This document shows positions 8,468 to 17,446 of a DNA stretch of 64,000 bases, piece by piece. Positions within the stretch are counted from its first letter, which is position 1. Every line of letters begins with the position of its first letter. The position numbers and the translations under genes are program-made. The notes under the pieces were generated by a model. It ran no database searches. It was not told the origin of the DNA and saw nothing but the letters and a program-made list of their open reading frames with translations. Source of the stretch: Rhizobium phaseoli (GTDB taxonomy: Bacteria > Pseudomonadota > Alphaproteobacteria > Rhizobiales > Rhizobiaceae); NCBI RefSeq assembly GCF_010668805.1, contig NZ_WUFT01000011.1:1-64000 (forward strand). The letters are read 5' to 3'.

Positions 8468-9391
8468 ATGAATCCACGACAATTGAAGACATTCCTTGCA
8501 GCGATTCGGCATGAAAATCTCACCCGCGCCGCCGCCGAGGTCAATCTCGCCCAATCGAGCCTCAGCGACCAGATACAGGCGCTGGAGGAAGAACTCGGCG
8601 TCGAACTCCTCTTCCGCTCCCGCCAGGGCGTCGCCCCGACACCGGCAGGGGCAGCGCTGAAGGCCTATGCGGAGGAGATCCTGGCGCTGAATGATGAGGC
8701 GAAAGCCGCCGTCCGGGTTGCCGCCGGCCGCGCCGAAACATCAATCGCCTTGGGTACATTGGAAACGATAGCCGCCGAAAAGCTGGCACCCTGGCTCTCC
8801 CTCTTCGGTAGGCAGAACCCCGACCTCGGTCTCAAACTCAAGATCGGCGGCAGTGGCGAGCTTCGTGCGCAATTGCAGCACGGCTTGATCGACGTCGCCT
8901 TCACCTTCGATCGCGGCCAGCAGGACGAGCGCTTCGCGACGCGCCATATCTCCAGCGAGCCGCTGGTGTTGATCGCCGGCCGCGGCTCGCAGGCCCCAGC
9001 ATTTGAAAGTCTCGCAGCGCTGAGCACGGCACCCTTCGTCGCGACCGAAACCGGCTGCGTTTATCGCTACCTTTTCGATACAGCCTTTGCCGAGGCGGGC
9101 GTGACTGCGCCGCTCATCGTAACGGAAGCTGACAGCATCGCGACGATAATCCGGCTCGTTGCATCCGGCGCCGGTTACGGTCTGGTCCCGCGACTTGCGG
9201 TCGGCCCGGCCGCTGCGCGCAGCGACGTCGTCGAACTGCCCTGGCCGGGCGCCCCCCCGACCGCCGCGCTGGTGATGATGTGGCGGCGCCGGCGCATTCA
9301 GCCAGAGGCGCTCACCCTCCTGCTGCAATCGGCCAGCGAACACCTTTCACCCGTCAGACCAGCCGATGCCCGCCTTCGACATGCAGGATAG
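8468..9391 (+). CDS. LysR-family transcriptional regulator
   Basis: A 307-residue regulator with an N-terminal helix-turn-helix (MNPRQLKTFLAAIRHENLTR, then AAAEVNLAQSSLSDQIQALE) and a periplasmic-binding-like effector domain from about residue 90. The start ATG 8468 has GGAG upstream. Its last 38 bases overlap the end of the convergent SDR gene. The SDR is a plausible target by position, but no operator was identified. Confidence 0.93.
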   Translation: MNPRQLKTFLAAIRHENLTRAAAEVNLAQSSLSDQIQALEEELGVELLFRSRQGVAPTPAGAALKAYAEEILALNDEAKAAVRVAAGRAETSIALGTLETIAAEKLAPWLSLFGRQNPDLGLKLKIGGSGELRAQLQHGLIDVAFTFDRGQQDERFATRHISSEPLVLIAGRGSQAPAFESLAALSTAPFVATETGCVYRYLFDTAFAEAGVTAPLIVTEADSIATIIRLVASGAGYGLVPRLAVGPAAARSDVVELPWPGAPPTAALVMMWRRRRIQPEALTLLLQSASEHLSPVRPADARLRHAG

Positions 9392-10091
9392 TGCCTGTGC
9401 TGAAACCGTTACCGATCAGGAAGCGGATCGCATCGGCGATATCCTCCGGCTGGCCGACACGTCCGGCCGGCAGGCGCTGCGCCATCGCGTCGAGCGTTGC
9501 CTGCTTGGCGTCACCAGCAACAACGCTCCAGATCGGCGTATCCACCCATCCCGGCGACACGGCATTGATACGGATCGGTGCCAATTCGACGGCAAGCGCC
9601 CTGACCAGACCTTCAAGCGCCGCATTGACGGCGGCGACCACCGATCCGCGCGCCGCCGGCCGATAGGCCGCGATACCTGACGTAAAGGTGATCGATCCTG
9701 ACGGCGGCAGATGGGCGGCGCCATATTTCGCCAGCAGCAGCGGCCCGTAGAACTTGCTCTCGACTACCCGTTGCGCTGCAGCAAGCTCGATCGACGGCAG
9801 CAACTGATAGGCGCCTTCTATATCGGCGGCCGTGCTGACGATATGATTGACCGGTTCACTATCCCGAAACAGCGCCGCGACCTCCTCCTCCCGCGATATA
9901 TCGACGGCGCACGTCCCGAGTTTTGGATGGTCGTCGAGGTGGCGGCAAGCCGCCGCAAGCCTCTCTTTGCTGCGCCCAGCGATCGTCACCGACGCCCCCT
10001 CATCGAGCAGGCGCCTGGCAAGCGCCAGTCCCATTCCCGAACTGCCGCCGACGATCACCACATTCGCACCTTCGATCCTGATTTCAGTCAT
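9354..10091 (-). CDS. Short-chain dehydrogenase/reductase lacking the catalytic Tyr and Lys
   Basis: A 245-residue SDR-fold protein. The cofactor glycine motif GGSSGMGLALARRL, the AVDI adenine pocket and the C-terminal EDIADAIRFLIGNGFSTG and VEGG are present. In the active-site helix the usual YxxxK is replaced: the segment reads GSVVAAVNAALEGL, so Val stands for Tyr and Asn for Lys. The usual NNAG is STAA. It may be a non-canonical reductase or a binding protein. The start is ATG 10091. It overlaps the convergent LysR gene end. Confidence 0.88.
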   Translation of the reverse strand: MTEIRIEGANVVIVGGSSGMGLALARRLLDEGASVTIAGRSKERLAAACRHLDDHPKLGTCAVDISREEEVAALFRDSEPVNHIVSTAADIEGAYQLLPSIELAAAQRVVESKFYGPLLLAKYGAAHLPPSGSITFTSGIAAYRPAARGSVVAAVNAALEGLVRALAVELAPIRINAVSPGWVDTPIWSVVAGDAKQATLDAMAQRLPAGRVGQPEDIADAIRFLIGNGFSTGTILHVEGGHRLV

Positions 10092-10201
10092 CTCGCATCT
10101 CCATTTGAATGGGAGAGCAGATGCCTCGGGTCGAAGCGGAAGACAAACGGGAGAAACCGATAGCATCATCGGCTTTCCCGATGATGCTATTCAGGAAGCG
10201 A

Positions 10202-10963
10202 TCAATTGCGCAGCCGGTAGCCGGTCTTGAAGATCCAGCCGAGTGTTCCGAGGCAGGCCACCAGAAATACCGTGATCATCCCCAGGCTGATCGCCGGGTT
10301 GACATCGGCGATCCCGTAAAAGCTCCAGCGGAAACCGCTGACGAGATAGAGCACCGGATTGAGGTGGCTGACCGCCTGCCAGAAGGGCGGCAGCATATTG
10401 ACCGAATAGAAGCTGCCGCCAAGGAAGGTCAACGGCGGCACGACCAGCATGGGAATGAGGTTCAGCTGTTCGAAATTGCCGGCCCAGATGCCGATCATGA
10501 AGCCGAACAGGCTGAAGGTGATTGCCGTCAGCAGGAAGAACAGGATCATCATGAAGGGATGTTCGATCCTGACATCGACGAAGAGATTGGCTGTCAGGAG
10601 GATGATGAAGCCGATGAGCATCCCCTTGGTCGCCGCCGCCCCGACATAACCGAGCAGGATTTCCGTCATCGCCACCGGCGCCGACAGCACCTCATAGATC
10701 GTGCCGGTGAATTTCGGGAAATAGATGCCGAAGGAGCCGTTGCTGATGCACTGGCCGAGCAACGTCAGCATGATCAGGCCCGGCGTGATGAAGGCGCCGT
10801 AGGACACGCCCTCCACCTCCTGGATGCGTGAGCCGACCGCAGCACCGAAGACGATGAAATAGAGCGAGGTCGAAATCACGGGCGAGATGACGCTTTGCAG
10901 CAGCGTGCGCCGCGTGCGCGCCATCTCGAAGAAATAGATCGATTTGATCGCCTCGACGTTCAT
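10202..10963 (-). CDS. ABC-2 type transporter permease
   Basis: A 253-residue permease with six transmembrane helices and the ABC-2 signature region near residues 180-215 ([16 protein letters not shown]). It resembles YadH/NodJ-type exporter subunits that move drugs, polysaccharide or lipid-linked compounds outwards. The start ATG 10963 overlaps the stop of the ATPase gene by four bases, so the pair is translationally coupled. Substrate not identifiable. Confidence 0.93.
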   Translation of the reverse strand: MNVEAIKSIYFFEMARTRRTLLQSVISPVISTSLYFIVFGAAVGSRIQEVEGVSYGAFITPGLIMLTLLGQCISNGSFGIYFPKFTGTIYEVLSAPVAMTEILLGYVGAAATKGMLIGFIILLTANLFVDVRIEHPFMMILFFLLTAITFSLFGFMIGIWAGNFEQLNLIPMLVVPPLTFLGGSFYSVNMLPPFWQAVSHLNPVLYLVSGFRWSFYGIADVNPAISLGMITVFLVACLGTLGWIFKTGYRLRN

Positions 10964-11886
10964 TTGTCTGCTCCTACCAGCGCCACGAAGATGTCTTCGA
11001 GCGTGCTCTGCCGCGTCGAGAGATCCTTGAAATGGATATTGTTTTCGCCGAGCCGGGTCAGCAGCGTGGCGATGCTCTCCTGCTCGTTGTCGGCGTCGAA
11101 GTCGTAGGTCAGCCGGCTGCCGCCGGCTTCCAGCGTCAGTCCGTTGCCGGCAAAACATTCCGGGAGCCGCTCGAGCGGCTCGGTAAGATCGAGGATCAGC
11201 TGCTTGCGGCCGAGCTTGGCCATCAGCGCCGCTTTGTCTTCGACGAGCAGCAATTGTCCGCCATTGATCACACCGACGCGGTCGGCGATCTCCTCGGCCT
11301 CCTCGATATAATGGGTGGTCAGGATGATGGTGACGCCGGAGGCCCGAAGCTCCTGAACGACATTCCACATATCCTTGCGCAGCGTCACGTCGACACCGGC
11401 TGTGGGTTCATCGAGGAAGAGAATATCCGGCTCATGCGAAAGCGCCTTGGCGATCAACACCCGCCGCTTCATGCCGCCTGACAGCTGACGCAGCATGTTG
11501 TCCTTCTTGTCCCAGAGCGAAAGCGCGCGCAGCACTTTCTCGATATGAGCGGGATTGGCTTTCTTGCCGTGCAGCCCGCGCGAAAAGCTGACCGTATTGA
11601 ACACCGTCTCAAATTGATCGGTGGTCAGTTCCTGCGGCACCAGCCCGATCATTCCGCGGGTGGCGCGGAAATCCTTCACGACATCGTTGCCGGCGACCAG
11701 CACTTTGCCGCCGCTCGGATTGGCGATGCCGCAGATGATCGAAATCAACGTCGTCTTGCCCGCGCCGTTTGGCCCGAGCAATGCCAGGATCTCACCCTTC
11801 TCGACGTCGAGGTTGATGCCTTTCAGGGCCTCGAACCCATTGGCGTAGGTCTTGGTGAGATTCTGAACGGAAATAATGGGGGCCAT
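10960..11886 (-). CDS. ABC transporter ATP-binding protein, YadG-like
   Basis: A 308-residue ATPase with Walker [10 protein letters not shown] (near residue 39), Q-loop, signature LSGGMKRRV, Walker [13 protein letters not shown] and the H-loop TTHYIEEAE. It carries a C-terminal extension of about 90 residues typical of the exporter (DRA/CcmA) branch. Together with the downstream permease it makes a complete two-gene efflux system. The start is ATG 11886. Confidence 0.95.
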   Translation of the reverse strand: MAPIISVQNLTKTYANGFEALKGINLDVEKGEILALLGPNGAGKTTLISIICGIANPSGGKVLVAGNDVVKDFRATRGMIGLVPQELTTDQFETVFNTVSFSRGLHGKKANPAHIEKVLRALSLWDKKDNMLRQLSGGMKRRVLIAKALSHEPDILFLDEPTAGVDVTLRKDMWNVVQELRASGVTIILTTHYIEEAEEIADRVGVINGGQLLLVEDKAALMAKLGRKQLILDLTEPLERLPECFAGNGLTLEAGGSRLTYDFDADNEQESIATLLTRLGENNIHFKDLSTRQSTLEDIFVALVGADK

Positions 11887-12394
11887 GCGATACTCTTGCG
11901 GATTCTTAAGTGTTACTTCGGCCCGCTATATAGGCCCTTCATGACGCTTTGACATCCTTGAAGACGTGAACACAGCATTCGCGCCCCGCTAACACCACGG
12001 CCGTTGACGCAGCCGGCCGGCTGACACAGCCAGCATCGGGTCTTTGCCACGCGCTGCTCCCTTCGGCGAAAAGAAAGGCCGCAGCCGGTTTCGGATGTCA
12101 TCATCCGGTGATCTTCATGTTCGATAAGAAAGCCGAGGCCAGCACCGGCATCCGCCCCGCCGCCCACCCCTTTGCGGAGCCGTCTCCGGGTGTTCTCGTT
12201 GCACCCTTTTTCCGCTGCCTCGGCATGTAGTGAAAGTTATTGTTCAGTCACGAAGTGCTTGGAACCGGCGAGCATCCCCTGTTCAGCCGCGTTCGTCTTA
12301 GCCGGCCCCGCGCCGGCTTTCTTTTTTTGGGCTGGGGCGTAGGCCAAAGGCCGGAGCCTCGAAAGACGAGGGCGGGTGCAGCGGCGGTTCCCCC
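11887..12394. other. Intergenic region with two hairpins and a possible small RNA
   Basis: This 508-base region has no credible protein gene. On the plus strand it contains a weak hairpin at 12188-12211 (GGGTG and CACCC, followed by TTTTT) and a strong terminator at 12300-12328. Both face away from the ABC gene and towards the end of the convergent xylosidase gene, so they do not obviously terminate a known plus-strand gene. A small RNA ending at 12328 is possible. Confidence 0.4.
12300..12328 (+). terminator. Rho-independent terminator
   Basis: AGCCGGC and GCCGGCT form a seven-pair GC-rich stem with a short CCCGC loop, followed by TTCTTTTTTT. No annotated gene on the plus strand precedes it, which suggests a non-coding transcript. 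Confidence 0.7.
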
Positions 12395-14008
12395 TCACAA
12401 CTCGTCATAATTGAACCAGTCGAAATCCGCGACCTTCCCTCGCCCTGACGTATCGAAAGCAAACACACCGGCGAAAGCGCCGGTGAACGAGCCGTGTTCG
12501 CCGCGTCCGCCTTCGTCGGAAATCACGCCGGCGTCGAGGACCGGGCCGATCGGCTGCCAGGCGCCCTTGCCTTCGGTCTGCCAGAAGAATTGCAGGTCGT
12601 TCTCGCGGATTTCCATGGCGAGCTGGACGCGGCCCTCGGCAGCAATCGCCACACCGCCTTCGGCGGGGAAGCTCAGGCGTCCGTTCGGATAGTCGCCGTT
12701 GCAGGAGAGGATTGTCACGCAACGGCCGAGTGTCTCGTGCAGCGTTACCGCGACGGCGTGAAATTTATGGCGGTTATAGTAGTGCGTCAGCCCTGCCACC
12801 TGCTGATAGGTGTCGGGCGAGAATTCGACCACGGTCTCGGCGCGGAAGCTGTGATGCTCCTGTCGGCGGGCGACCAGCGACTGCTCGAACCAGGAGCCGA
12901 TGCTTTCGCGCCCAATCAGCCTGAGATGGCCGGGGCGGTCCGTCAGATTGAAGATGCGCGCGGGCTCGGGCGTGCGCAGCCACTGGAAATCGGCCGGCAG
13001 CGCGCCGCCGTCAAAGCTGTATTCGCTGCGCATCGGTTTTTCCGCAGGCATGGCATTAAAGAGACCCGGCACATCGACATCGGGCACTGAGGTGCCATTT
13101 TCGAGATAGAGCCAGTCGTCGTCGCGCCAGACGCATTTCTGTAAGCTCGTCTCTCGCCCCAGCGTGCAGCGCCGCTTCGGCGGCAGCGGCCGGCCGCAAA
13201 GATGGGTGTGATAGGCCTCACCGTCTGATGTCTCGACATATTGGCCATGCCCTGCCCGCTGCAGCACCGCGCCGGGATGGTCCTTGGAGGTGATGAGATG
13301 CATGTTCGGATGCATCTCATAGGGTCCGTCGATGTTGCGCGAGCGCGCCATGGTGACGGCGTGGTCGTAACCGGTGCCACCCTCGGCGGTGGTCAGATAA
13401 TACCAGCCGTTCTTCTTGAAGAGATGCGGGCCCTCGACGAGGCCGAGCGGGCTGCCGGCAAAGATGTTTTTGAGCGGCCCTTTCAGCACCTTTGTCGCCG
13501 GGTCCCATTCCTGCAGCAGGATGCCATCGAAGGCCGGCGATTTTGGCGAACCGCCATAGCTCTCGGTGCGGTGGTTCCACTGCATGTTGAGGAACCACTT
13601 GCGGCCGTCGTCATCATGGAACAGCGAGGGATCGAAGCCGGAGGAATTGACATAGACGGGATCGGACCATTCGGCCTCGATCGAGGGCGCCGTGACAATG
13701 TAGTTCGGCGCATCCTTGAAACTGCCGTCGAAACGCTTGACGTCGGTATAGACCAGCCAGAACTGCCCGTCGGCGTAGGAAAGACAGGGCGCCCAGATGC
13801 CGCAGCTGTCGGGATTGCCGCGCATGTCGAGCTGCGATCGGCGCTCGAGCGGCCGGCGCACCAGCGTCCAGTTCACCAGGTCGCGCGAATGATGGATCTG
13901 CACGCCGGGATACCATTCGAAGGTCGAGGTGGCGATGTAATAATCCGCGCCGACGCGGCAGATCGACGGATCGGGGTTGAACCCGGGCAGGATGGGATTG
14001 CGGATCAT
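12395..14008 (-). CDS. xynB: Glycoside hydrolase family 43, beta-xylosidase-like
   Basis: A 537-residue enzyme of GH43 two-domain length. The five-bladed propeller starts with NPILPGFNPDPSIC, whose Asp (FNPD) is the general base. The pKa-modulating Asp lies in SSGFDPSLFHDDDG and the general acid Glu in GLVEGPHLF. The C-terminal beta-sandwich (about residues 325-537) is typical of bacterial beta-xylosidases. It has no signal peptide, so it would cleave imported xylo-oligosaccharides in the cytoplasm. It lies at the distal end of the sugar locus, 264 bases past the aldo-keto reductase. The symbol is by family only; arabinofuranosidase activity is possible. Confidence 0.9.
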   Translation of the reverse strand: MIRNPILPGFNPDPSICRVGADYYIATSTFEWYPGVQIHHSRDLVNWTLVRRPLERRSQLDMRGNPDSCGIWAPCLSYADGQFWLVYTDVKRFDGSFKDAPNYIVTAPSIEAEWSDPVYVNSSGFDPSLFHDDDGRKWFLNMQWNHRTESYGGSPKSPAFDGILLQEWDPATKVLKGPLKNIFAGSPLGLVEGPHLFKKNGWYYLTTAEGGTGYDHAVTMARSRNIDGPYEMHPNMHLITSKDHPGAVLQRAGHGQYVETSDGEAYHTHLCGRPLPPKRRCTLGRETSLQKCVWRDDDWLYLENGTSVPDVDVPGLFNAMPAEKPMRSEYSFDGGALPADFQWLRTPEPARIFNLTDRPGHLRLIGRESIGSWFEQSLVARRQEHHSFRAETVVEFSPDTYQQVAGLTHYYNRHKFHAVAVTLHETLGRCVTILSCNGDYPNGRLSFPAEGGVAIAAEGRVQLAMEIRENDLQFFWQTEGKGAWQPIGPVLDAGVISDEGGRGEHGSFTGAFAGVFAFDTSGRGKVADFDWFNYDEL

Positions 14009-14077
14009 AGGTGCGGCCTCCTCCTAGACTATTGCTGTGGTACGTACGTCAGATGAAGGCGGTTATCTCGCCTCCCC

Positions 14078-14220
14078 ACCCTCATTCCTGTGCTCGTCAC
14101 AGGAATCCAACCGCCGCGCGTCTGCGCGGCGAGAAGAGTTTTTCCAACCCAAGGACTTGGGCTGGCTGGATCTCTGTGACATCCCTCGGGCGAAGCCCTG
14201 AGAACACAGAGATGAGGGAG
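14078..14220. repeat. Palindromic mosaic element, family A
   Basis: The element begins CACCCTCATTCCTGTG and ends in a partly complementary arm (CACAGAGATGAGGGAG). Inside lie further hairpins, CGCCGCGCG/CGCGGCG and CCCAAGGACTTGGG. The same family is found at 56647-56793. It resembles rhizobial RIME-type intergenic elements and is probably non-autonomous and mobile. Confidence 0.8.
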
Positions 14221-14272
14221 GGTGTGGCAAAAGACTGCCCGAACTCCGGGTCTTAAATTACCTCGACCTGCC

Positions 14273-15304
14273 CTATTCCCGCTCCGCCGACTTCGCCCAC
14301 AGATTGATATCCGCCTCACGGGCATAAACATCGATCTCCGCGAGCTCCTCAGCCGTGAATTCCAGATTATCCAGCGCCTTGACGCAATCGACGATCTGCG
14401 ACGAGCGGCTGGCGCCGATCAGCGCCGAGGTCACGCGTCCCCCGCGCAGCACCCAGGCGATCGCCATTTGCGCCAGCGTCTGGCTGCGCCTTTCGGCGAT
14501 CCCGTTGAGCTTGCGAATATTGTCGATGATCGAAGGGCGAATGAAATCGCGCTTCAGGAAATGGTTTTGCGCAGCGCGACTGTCTTCGGGAATGCCACCG
14601 AGATATTTCGTCGTCAGCATGCCCTGGGCGAGCGGCGAGAACACGATCGAGCCCATGCCGACCTCATCGAGCGTATCGAGCAGCCTGTCGTCCTCGACCC
14701 AGCGATTGAGCATCGAATAGCTCGGCTGATGGATCAGGCACGGCGTGCCGAGATCCTTGAGGATCGCGGCGGCTTCGCGCGACCGCTGCGAATTATAGGA
14801 GGAGATGCCGACATAGAGCGCCCGGCCGGAGCGAACAATGTAATCGAGCGCGCCGCAGGTTTCTTCGAGCGGCGTTTCCGGGTCGAAGCGGTGCGAATAG
14901 AAGATATCGACATAGTCGAGGCCCATGCGCTTCAGGCTCTGGTCGCAGGAGGCGATCAGGTATTTTCGGCTGCCCCACTCGCCATAGGGTCCCGGCCACA
15001 TGTCGTAACCGGCCTTGGAGGAGATGATCAGTTCGTCGCGAAGCCCGGAAAATTCGGTGCGCAGGATCTCGCCGAAAGCAGTCTCGGCGCTGCCGGGAGG
15101 CGGACCGTAATTGTTGGCGAGATCGAAGTGGGTAATGCCGAGATCGAAGGCGGTGCGGCACATGTCGATCTTTCGGTCATGCGACGTGTCGCCGCCGAAA
15201 TTGTGCCATAGGCCGAGCGAGACGGCCGGCAGCTTCAGGCCGGAACGGCCCGTGCGGTTATATTTCATTTTCGAATAACGGTCTGCGGCTGGTTGCCAGC
15301 TCAT
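14273..15304 (-). CDS. Aldo/keto reductase, L-glyceraldehyde 3-phosphate reductase-like
   Basis: A 343-residue AKR very close to E. coli YghZ: GLWHNFGGDTSHDRK, FDLGITHFDLANNYGPPPGS, SSKAGYDMWPGPYG, QSLKRMGLDYVDIFYSHRFD. Catalytic Asp, Tyr (NNY), Lys (SSK) and His (SHR) are all present. It would reduce short aldehydes with NADPH and may detoxify reactive carbonyls formed in sugar metabolism. The start ATG 15304 has AGGAG upstream; the longer ORF to 15451 runs into a repeat and is not used. It lies downstream of the Gfo/Idh gene across a palindromic repeat. Confidence 0.94.
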   Translation of the reverse strand: MSWQPAADRYSKMKYNRTGRSGLKLPAVSLGLWHNFGGDTSHDRKIDMCRTAFDLGITHFDLANNYGPPPGSAETAFGEILRTEFSGLRDELIISSKAGYDMWPGPYGEWGSRKYLIASCDQSLKRMGLDYVDIFYSHRFDPETPLEETCGALDYIVRSGRALYVGISSYNSQRSREAAAILKDLGTPCLIHQPSYSMLNRWVEDDRLLDTLDEVGMGSIVFSPLAQGMLTTKYLGGIPEDSRAAQNHFLKRDFIRPSIIDNIRKLNGIAERRSQTLAQMAIAWVLRGGRVTSALIGASRSSQIVDCVKALDNLEFTAEELAEIDVYAREADINLWAKSAERE

Positions 15305-15393
15305 AAAACTCTCCTGCAAAAATATCGGTCTTGATGTTCCGCGAGTGCCTGCTTCATACACCATAGGCGATTTTGGCGAACACCCTGTACTTT

Positions 15394-15465
15394 CGTCACG
15401 CTCGGCCGCATGCCGAACATCTACCGCGCTGTTTGCAGATCCTCGGCACAAGGCCGAGGATGACG
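15394..15465. repeat. Palindromic mosaic element, family B (degenerate)
   Basis: The left arm starts CGTCACGCTCGG and the right arm ends CCGAGGATGACG. It is a diverged copy of the elements at 20025-20131 and 37999-38082, and sits between the dehydrogenase and aldo-keto reductase genes. Confidence 0.7.
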
Positions 15466-15504
15466 AGTTGGACGGGCGCCCGGCAGACCCCGGGCATCAC
15501 CCTA

Positions 15505-16638
15505 TCACTTCAACAACGCCTGCGCCTCTTCGATACCGAGCGCGGCCGGCTGGGTGCAGGTCGTGCTCAGGTCGATGAAACGGCCTTCCTCGCCCGATTT
15601 CAGGATCGAGGTCATAACGTCGACGCCGTGCAGCGTGCGGTCGAGCGAGCAGCGTGCGTCGCGGCCCGCAATCAGCGCCATCGCCATGTCGGCAAGACCG
15701 GCAGTGCGGTAATTGGCGCGCGATCCGTTCGGGCTTTCCTGGTTGATCTTGCCGAACGGATGCTCCCAGGCGTCGAGCGGCTTGATCTCCTTGTCGCGGC
15801 CGCTTGCCTCGACGACACCGCCGAAGAAGTTCGGGTCCGGCACGTAGAGCGAGCCGTCGGTGCCGTAGAGCTCCATGTTGGCATGGCGATGCGACCAGAC
15901 ATCCCAGCTCGCCGTCAACGTCACGGTGGCGCCGTTGACGAATTCGAGCAGCGCCTGGATCGTCGTCGGCGTCTTGACCGGGATGATCTCGCCGTTGCGC
16001 GGCTGGCTGGTGATGGTGCGGGTCGGCGACGCCATCGAGGTCATGCTGCCGACACGTTTGACCGGGCCGATCAGGTTGATCAGGTTGGCAATGTAATAAG
16101 GCCCGAGATCGAGGATCGGGCCGCCGCCCGGCAGGAAGAAGAAATCCGGGTTCGGATGCCACATCTCCATGCCGGGGCTCATCACGTAGCAGGCGCCCGA
16201 CGTCACCCGGCCGATACCGCCGTCGTCGATGAACTTGCGGGCGAGCTGATGGGCGCCGCCGAGGAAAGTGTCGGGCGCGCAGCCGACCGCAAGGTTCTTT
16301 GCCTTGGCGATGCGGCGAAGCTCTTCGCCCTCTTCGAGCGAAAGCACCAGCGGCTTTTCGGAATAGACGTGTTTTCCGGCCTCGATGATCGCCTTCGACA
16401 CTCGGAAATGCGCATCCGGGATCGTCAGGTTGACGACGACGTCAATCTCGTCATTGGCAAGAAGCGCGTCGATCGTCTGCGCTTTGATGCCATATTCCTT
16501 GGCGCGCGCCTCGGCCGCCTGGACGTTGATATCGGCGCAAGCGAGCACCTTCAGCCCCTTGAAGAGCGGTGCCAGCGAAAAGTAGGTGGTGGAGATGTTG
16601 CCGCATCCGATGATGCCGACGCCAAGTTCCCTGGTCAT
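15505..16638 (-). CDS. Gfo/Idh/MocA-family NAD(P)-dependent dehydrogenase
   Basis: A 377-residue oxidoreductase. Residues about 5-120 are a Rossmann fold with GIIGCGNIS, then the family motif SEKPLVLS whose Lys is catalytic. The C-terminal GFO_IDH_MocA domain includes GGGPILDLGPYYI. Substrates are typically sugars or inositols. The start ATG 16638 follows GAGG and lies eight bases after the isomerase stop. It belongs to the sugar operon read from the ABC transporter side. Confidence 0.93.
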   Translation of the reverse strand: MTRELGVGIIGCGNISTTYFSLAPLFKGLKVLACADINVQAAEARAKEYGIKAQTIDALLANDEIDVVVNLTIPDAHFRVSKAIIEAGKHVYSEKPLVLSLEEGEELRRIAKAKNLAVGCAPDTFLGGAHQLARKFIDDGGIGRVTSGACYVMSPGMEMWHPNPDFFFLPGGGPILDLGPYYIANLINLIGPVKRVGSMTSMASPTRTITSQPRNGEIIPVKTPTTIQALLEFVNGATVTLTASWDVWSHRHANMELYGTDGSLYVPDPNFFGGVVEASGRDKEIKPLDAWEHPFGKINQESPNGSRANYRTAGLADMAMALIAGRDARCSLDRTLHGVDVMTSILKSGEEGRFIDLSTTCTQPAALGIEEAQALLK

Positions 16639-16646
16639 GATGTGCC

Positions 16647-17408
16647 TCAATAAGTCTGGAAGGATGCAATCGAGCGGCTGATATTGCGGTCGATATCTTT
16701 CGGGTTGTCATGTTCGACGACGAAGTGCTTGGCCTTGGTGGCGCGCAACGCCGTCATCAGCTTCGCCCACTCGACCTTGCCGTGGCCGACATCGGCCCAG
16801 CCGTCTTCATCCGTCGCTTCGCCGGCCGGCGCGATGTCCTTGACATGCACGGCGGTGATCCGCGGTCCGAGCTTTTCAACCCAGGCGAAAGGATCGGCGC
16901 CGCCGCGGATGACCCAAGCGATGTCGGCTTCCCAGGAAATGTCAGGCGCGCCTTCGAAGATGCGCTCGATCGGCCGCGAGCCATCCTGCAGCTTAAAGAA
17001 TTCGAAGTCATGATTGTGCCAGCCGAATTCATAGCCGGCATCCTTGTAGGGCTTGCTCATCTCCTGCAGGCGCTTGCCGAAGGCGACCCAGCCGTCGGCA
17101 TCGGTGGGGCGCTGGTCAGCGGCCAGATGCGGCGCATAGATCGAATCCATGCCGAGAGTCTTGGCAATGTTCAGCGACTTCTGCACGTCCTTCTCCAGGA
17201 AATCGGGGCTGAAATGACCGGTCGCCATGACCAGGCCGTTCTTGTCGAGATCGGCGCGAAGGCTCTTCAGGCCGGCATCGTCGAGATCGGCATAGATGCC
17301 GCCGAAGCCCTCGACCTCGGCATAACCTGCCTTGCCAAGCTTTTCGAAAATAGCCGAATACGGCTGGAAGTTGCGGGCGCTATAAAGCTGGTAGCTGAGT
17401 TTCGTCAT
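16647..17408 (-). CDS. Sugar phosphate isomerase/epimerase (AP endonuclease 2 TIM barrel)
   Basis: A 253-residue TIM-barrel protein (xylose-isomerase-like). Metal-binding positions are visible in GWHNHDFEF, SWEADIAWV, AVHVKDIAP and FVVEHDNP. It probably interconverts or epimerises an imported sugar or its oxidised form, working with the adjacent Gfo/Idh dehydrogenase. Such pairs are common in sugar and inositol catabolism. The start is ATG 17408 with GGAG six bases away; ATG 17411 lies immediately before it. Confidence 0.91.
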   Translation of the reverse strand: MTKLSYQLYSARNFQPYSAIFEKLGKAGYAEVEGFGGIYADLDDAGLKSLRADLDKNGLVMATGHFSPDFLEKDVQKSLNIAKTLGMDSIYAPHLAADQRPTDADGWVAFGKRLQEMSKPYKDAGYEFGWHNHDFEFFKLQDGSRPIERIFEGAPDISWEADIAWVIRGGADPFAWVEKLGPRITAVHVKDIAPAGEATDEDGWADVGHGKVEWAKLMTALRATKAKHFVVEHDNPKDIDRNISRSIASFQTY

Positions 17409-17446
17409 CATGTTCTCCTTGGGCCTCGTGCCCATTCTTGCAAAGA

